Source: Danio rerio
Taxonomy: Eukaryota > Chordata > Actinopteri > Cypriniformes > Danionidae
Length of the DNA: 64,000 nucleotides
Direction of reading: 5' to 3'
NCBI RefSeq assembly: GCF_049306965.1
Contig: NC_133180.1
Span: 21,129,501-21,193,500, forward strand
The notes under the pieces were generated by a model, which saw nothing but the letters and a program-made list of their open reading frames with translations, was not told where the DNA came from and searched no databases. Below are positions 61,801-64,000 of the stretch, one piece after another (positions within the stretch are counted from its first letter, which is position 1; each line of letters begins with the position of its first letter). The translations under genes and the position numbers were made by a program.

Positions 61801-62900
61801 TACTGAGTACCAATTCCTTGTCATGGTGATTGGCTAATACCAAGTACCGATTCTGATGTTTCAAGCTTTTTAATGCATAAACCGCATTTTACCTCTAAGT
61901 ATGATACTTAAATGGAGATCTCTCCTTAACTAAGAGAATTAATTAAAGATGTTGCCTATAATTTCTTAATCGTGTCTTAAAACCATTTAGTGTGGACATG
62001 TCATGGTCAGAAGCAGTCTTACAGAAAATAATTGAGAAAACGTATACAAAAATTGGTAAGAAAAATGACAAACAAAGCAATTTGGAAACATTGCAAATGA
62101 TGGAAGAATTCAACATGTCTCCATTCCTCCACTTCCTGGAGTGCATATTGGATGCTCAAGTAGTTTAAATGCACACCTCTAAATCCATTACTTCTTTGCT
62201 AAAAGGAAATAGGTCCATAAACTTTTGTTTATTACAATAAGCTATATTATAAAATATTCAAGTAAAAAAAAAAAAAAATATATATATATTTTTTTCCAAT
62301 TCCATAATTTTTCCAGCCAGGTTTTGATGACCTTGCAATATCGTTGAAAACAGAACTTTCAATTATATGATATTATATATTATATATGATATGCAAAAAG
62401 ATCAGTTCTTACAAGTACTCTGTTTGTAAAATCGTAAAAAAACAATTGTGATCTGTTCATAAGATCGGCCAGATTAGCGAGTACTGAGTAGTCTCCTGGT
62501 CTCGTGCACTGTTTAGGCACACTGTGTAATGATTGGTTCAAATAGCGTACTGTGGAAACAATGTGATGTAAGGTGATTCAGAAATCATGCATGTTCAAAT
62601 CACGATTTTAGTTAATCCCACAGCCCATGACAGAGACTAAATTAATTCATTTTCAATTTTGTGTGAACTACCCCTTTATATTCCTAAGATGTTTTTTTTT
62701 TCTTGTTTGTTCTTCCTAACACTTCTTTTTTTTTAATGTTTTAGCTGGTCTCTGAACCTCCAAAGCTGGCCGAGTATCAATCCTACATAGATTTCGAGAT
62801 AAAGGAAGGAGATCCAGCCCGTGTCCAGATCATATTTGAGCGAGCGCTGGCCGAGAACTGCCTCGTGCCAGATCTCTGGATCAAATACACCACGTATCTG
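52861..62900 (+). CDS. sart3: SART3 (Prp24-like U4/U6 snRNP recycling factor), first seven coding exons
   Basis: Nuclear HAT-repeat/RRM protein that re-anneals U4 and U6 snRNAs and brings USP15/USP4 to the spliceosome. Coding exons 52861-53058, 56161-56287, 57713-57817, 57960-58144, 58872-58977, 59634-59758 and 62745-62900 join in phase; the rest lies right of the window. Exon 1 is very acidic and ends ENEAEIQRLEEQ (human NQLEIERLEEQ). Exon 2 gives LSINAFDYNCHVDLIKLLR and exon 3 EIWLDWLKDEIRI. Exon 4 has PEIWLEYVQYSIGG and GLHMTKGASIWEAYREFE, exon 5 RIHTLFRRQLAVPL, and exon 6 DMEGTYAEYSDW and MEKGKPYEEAL. Exon 7 ends FERALAENCLVPDLWIKYTTYL. These are HAT repeats 1-5 or so. The N-terminus is shorter than in human. 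The ATG at 52861 directly follows a LINE insertion. Confidence 0.95.
53059..56160 (+). other. sart3: sart3 intron 1
   Basis: Non-coding; begins GTGAGG and ends TTTCTATAG. GC-rich for the first 400 bp, consistent with a promoter-proximal CpG-rich region that continues from exon 1. A hAT-like element occupies 54758-55467. No other feature is visible. Confidence 0.6.
54758..55467. mobile_element. hAT-like element with TAGGGCTGCACAAT ends and inner tandem duplication
   Basis: Left TAGGGCTGCACAATATATCA; right end, minus strand, TAGGGCTGCATGCTATTGG. Inside, a block starting AGAAATGCACTGCAAATAGCA (split at 55104 and 55264) occurs twice about 160 bp apart, with ACCACAACGAAA and AGATTTTATGGAGATGCA-like parts. 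Lies in sart3 intron 1. Confidence 0.7.
56651..56801. mobile_element. Short palindromic MITE (family P)
   Basis: CCTTTAAAGGCATAGTTCACC at one end (read from 56651) and AGGTGAACTATCCCTTTAAA at the other, with a shortened centre. Confidence 0.8.
57409..57568. mobile_element. hAT-type MITE (family A), right end lost
   Basis: TAGGTGTCATGCTCAGTTCC, AGTTTAGTTCCAACCCGAAA and AACTAATTGAGTCCTTCAG match the copy at 26080. Confidence 0.75.
58269..58680. mobile_element. hAT-like MITE with TAGGGCTGCATGAT ends
   Basis: TAGGGCTGCATGATATT at the left and AATATTTATGCTGAAACAAC, then ATATTGTGCAGCCCTA at the right. It is the best-preserved relative of the split element at 345-1547. Located in sart3 intron 4. 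Confidence 0.8.
61045..62628. mobile_element. hAT-like element, 1.6 kb, nested in family P and holding family A
   Basis: Left end TAGGGCTGTGCGATGTGG; right end, minus strand, GGGCTGTGGGATTAACTA. Flanks CATGAGAG and CATGACAG agree at seven of eight bases, in keeping with an hAT duplication. A truncated family-A element lies inside at 61563-61719. No transposase was seen. Confidence 0.7.
61563..61719. mobile_element. hAT-type MITE (family A), right end lost
   Basis: CAGGGATGTCCAAACTCAGT, TTTAGCTCCAACTTGCTTCA and AGGGTTGGAACTAAAACTTG; stops abruptly at 61719. Confidence 0.8.
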
Positions 62901-64000
62901 GTGAGCAACCATCCTATAAATATACATTCGCTTTCACTAAAGCTGTTCCGCACACAGCTCACAAAATGAATGATCCACACGTGTGCCAGCCCCGCGCTTC
63001 CCTCTGTTTACTTAGGAACGCATTAATTGCTTTAATGGGATGGTAATGAGATGCACAAGCGCACAGCGGCGTATCTGCAGCTGAGAACACATTAGAGAGC
63101 AGCACCTCACCAGATGGAGGGAGGGAAAAAAACAGAGTTAACGAGACTGAAAGAGAGATGGTGGGAGGCACGTAGGGAGAGAAAAATGAGAGTGACACCT
63201 CCTCATATTAGCAGCCAAAACTGCGATGCATTTGGGGCTTTCTGATTCAACGACTGAGCTTAATGAACTTCTGCATTAAGGGTTTAGGGCTGGAGTGGGT
63301 TTGTGGAGCCCATTCAGCCGCTTGAATTCCTGGCAGCTATGGATGTGTGAAGTAATTAAATCAAGCCTTCATGCTTATACTCTCTTAGGTGATTAAATTG
63401 AGATGCTATTTAACTAAATTATATACACCCCACACTGTGAGTCACAGAGCTGCTTTGCCTAATGGATATAAGGGGTTATTACTTTCTTTTACAAAGTGCA
63501 GTATTGTGTCTAAATCCTGCTACACTACCCGATGGCCTGCACCACTTTAGGAACGATTGCTGGATCAGTTTCCATAGTGGGATTAAATCTTTATTTTTGT
63601 GTAACTAACATCCATTCTAAGCATTTGGCCTGTTTTATATGTTCTCATATTAACAAACATGGACTTAAACCCCCCCACGATGCATTCATGATTTGATTTT
63701 GATGAAACAAAACTGTTCTGAAGAGCTGCAAGCAGATGTTGAGTTGGCGTAGGATGCACAAGCTGGGGTTTTCTGCATCTGTCCTGTTTGTAGAGGCATC
63801 ATTGCGCTTTACTGAATGAGTATTAATGTAGGGCAGTTTCCCACAGACAGATTTAGATTAAACCTCTTCTACAGTATAATAGCGAATCCCTGCTGATTGT
63901 CTCCTTTAGCTCAATGTTACATGTAATCTTTGAGCAGCAGAGGCGCTTGTAAACGAGTTGGCAGGAGAACGGCTATGCTGAATTGGATGGAGGGATTATG
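62901..64000 (+). other. sart3: sart3 intron, repeat-free stretch
   Basis: No exon, repeat or RNA gene was recognised. The sequence is more complex and balanced in composition than the other introns, with TAAT-core clusters at about 63350-63425. It could hold regulatory DNA, but nothing specific shows this. Confidence 0.35.

Larger units (their letters stand above)
60828..62681. mobile_element. Palindromic MITE (family P), outer shell of a three-level nest
   Basis: Left arm GGGGATATTTCACC through TCTTTCCTCTGTTGAAC; the right arm is broken after ACTCATAAAGGTTACATGAG and resumes CATGACAGAG, ending GTGTGAACTACCCCTTTA. An hAT-like element fills the gap. Confidence 0.75.

Overview
The window is vertebrate nuclear DNA, almost certainly zebrafish or a close cyprinid. 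Genes are split into short exons with GT/AG borders. Introns are AT-rich with long (AT)n runs. The repeats are of kinds common in zebrafish: DANA-type tRNA SINEs, a 5S-rRNA-derived SINE3, many short terminal-inverted-repeat elements (hAT-, Harbinger- and mariner-like), and an I-type LINE. The coding genes match a conserved vertebrate block (CORO1C, SELPLG, TMEM119, ISCU, SART3 on human chromosome 12, from memory) in the same order and relative orientation.

Layout. 1-18.6 kb: the last seven coding exons of coro1c (+) and a long 3' region holding a five-copy tandem array. 20.3-23.5 kb: selplg (+), one coding exon starting directly at a splice acceptor. 23.5-35.8 kb: repeat-rich intergenic DNA with an RTE-like LINE remnant, nested transposons and a solo LTR. 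35.85-39 kb: tmem119 (+). 40.3-41.8 kb: a single-exon leucine-rich-repeat membrane protein gene (+) that I do not place in the mammalian block. 42.65-44.8 kb: iscu (-), complete in five exons. 47.2-47.55 kb: GC-rich apparent native promoter of sart3. 47.55-52.85 kb: an intact two-ORF LINE. 52.86 kb to the end: sart3 (+), first seven coding exons.

The most striking feature is the LINE. It has both ORFs open (413 and 1253 codons) and is flanked by a perfect 14-bp duplication, AGTTCTCAACATGG, which contains the sart3 start codon. It therefore inserted at the sart3 initiator ATG and left one ATG copy next to the old promoter and a working copy 5.3 kb downstream. sart3 must now be expressed through the LINE, by splicing it out, or from a new promoter near its 3' end. 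This looks like a young insertion and may be strain-specific.

The genes have unrelated roles: actin-binding coronin, leukocyte selectin ligand, microglial/osteoblast membrane protein, mitochondrial Fe-S scaffold and U4/U6 snRNP recycling factor. They are linked by ancestry of the locus, not by an operon-like function. A second theme is deep nesting of transposons, with at least five cases of element-in-element insertion, two of them three levels deep.
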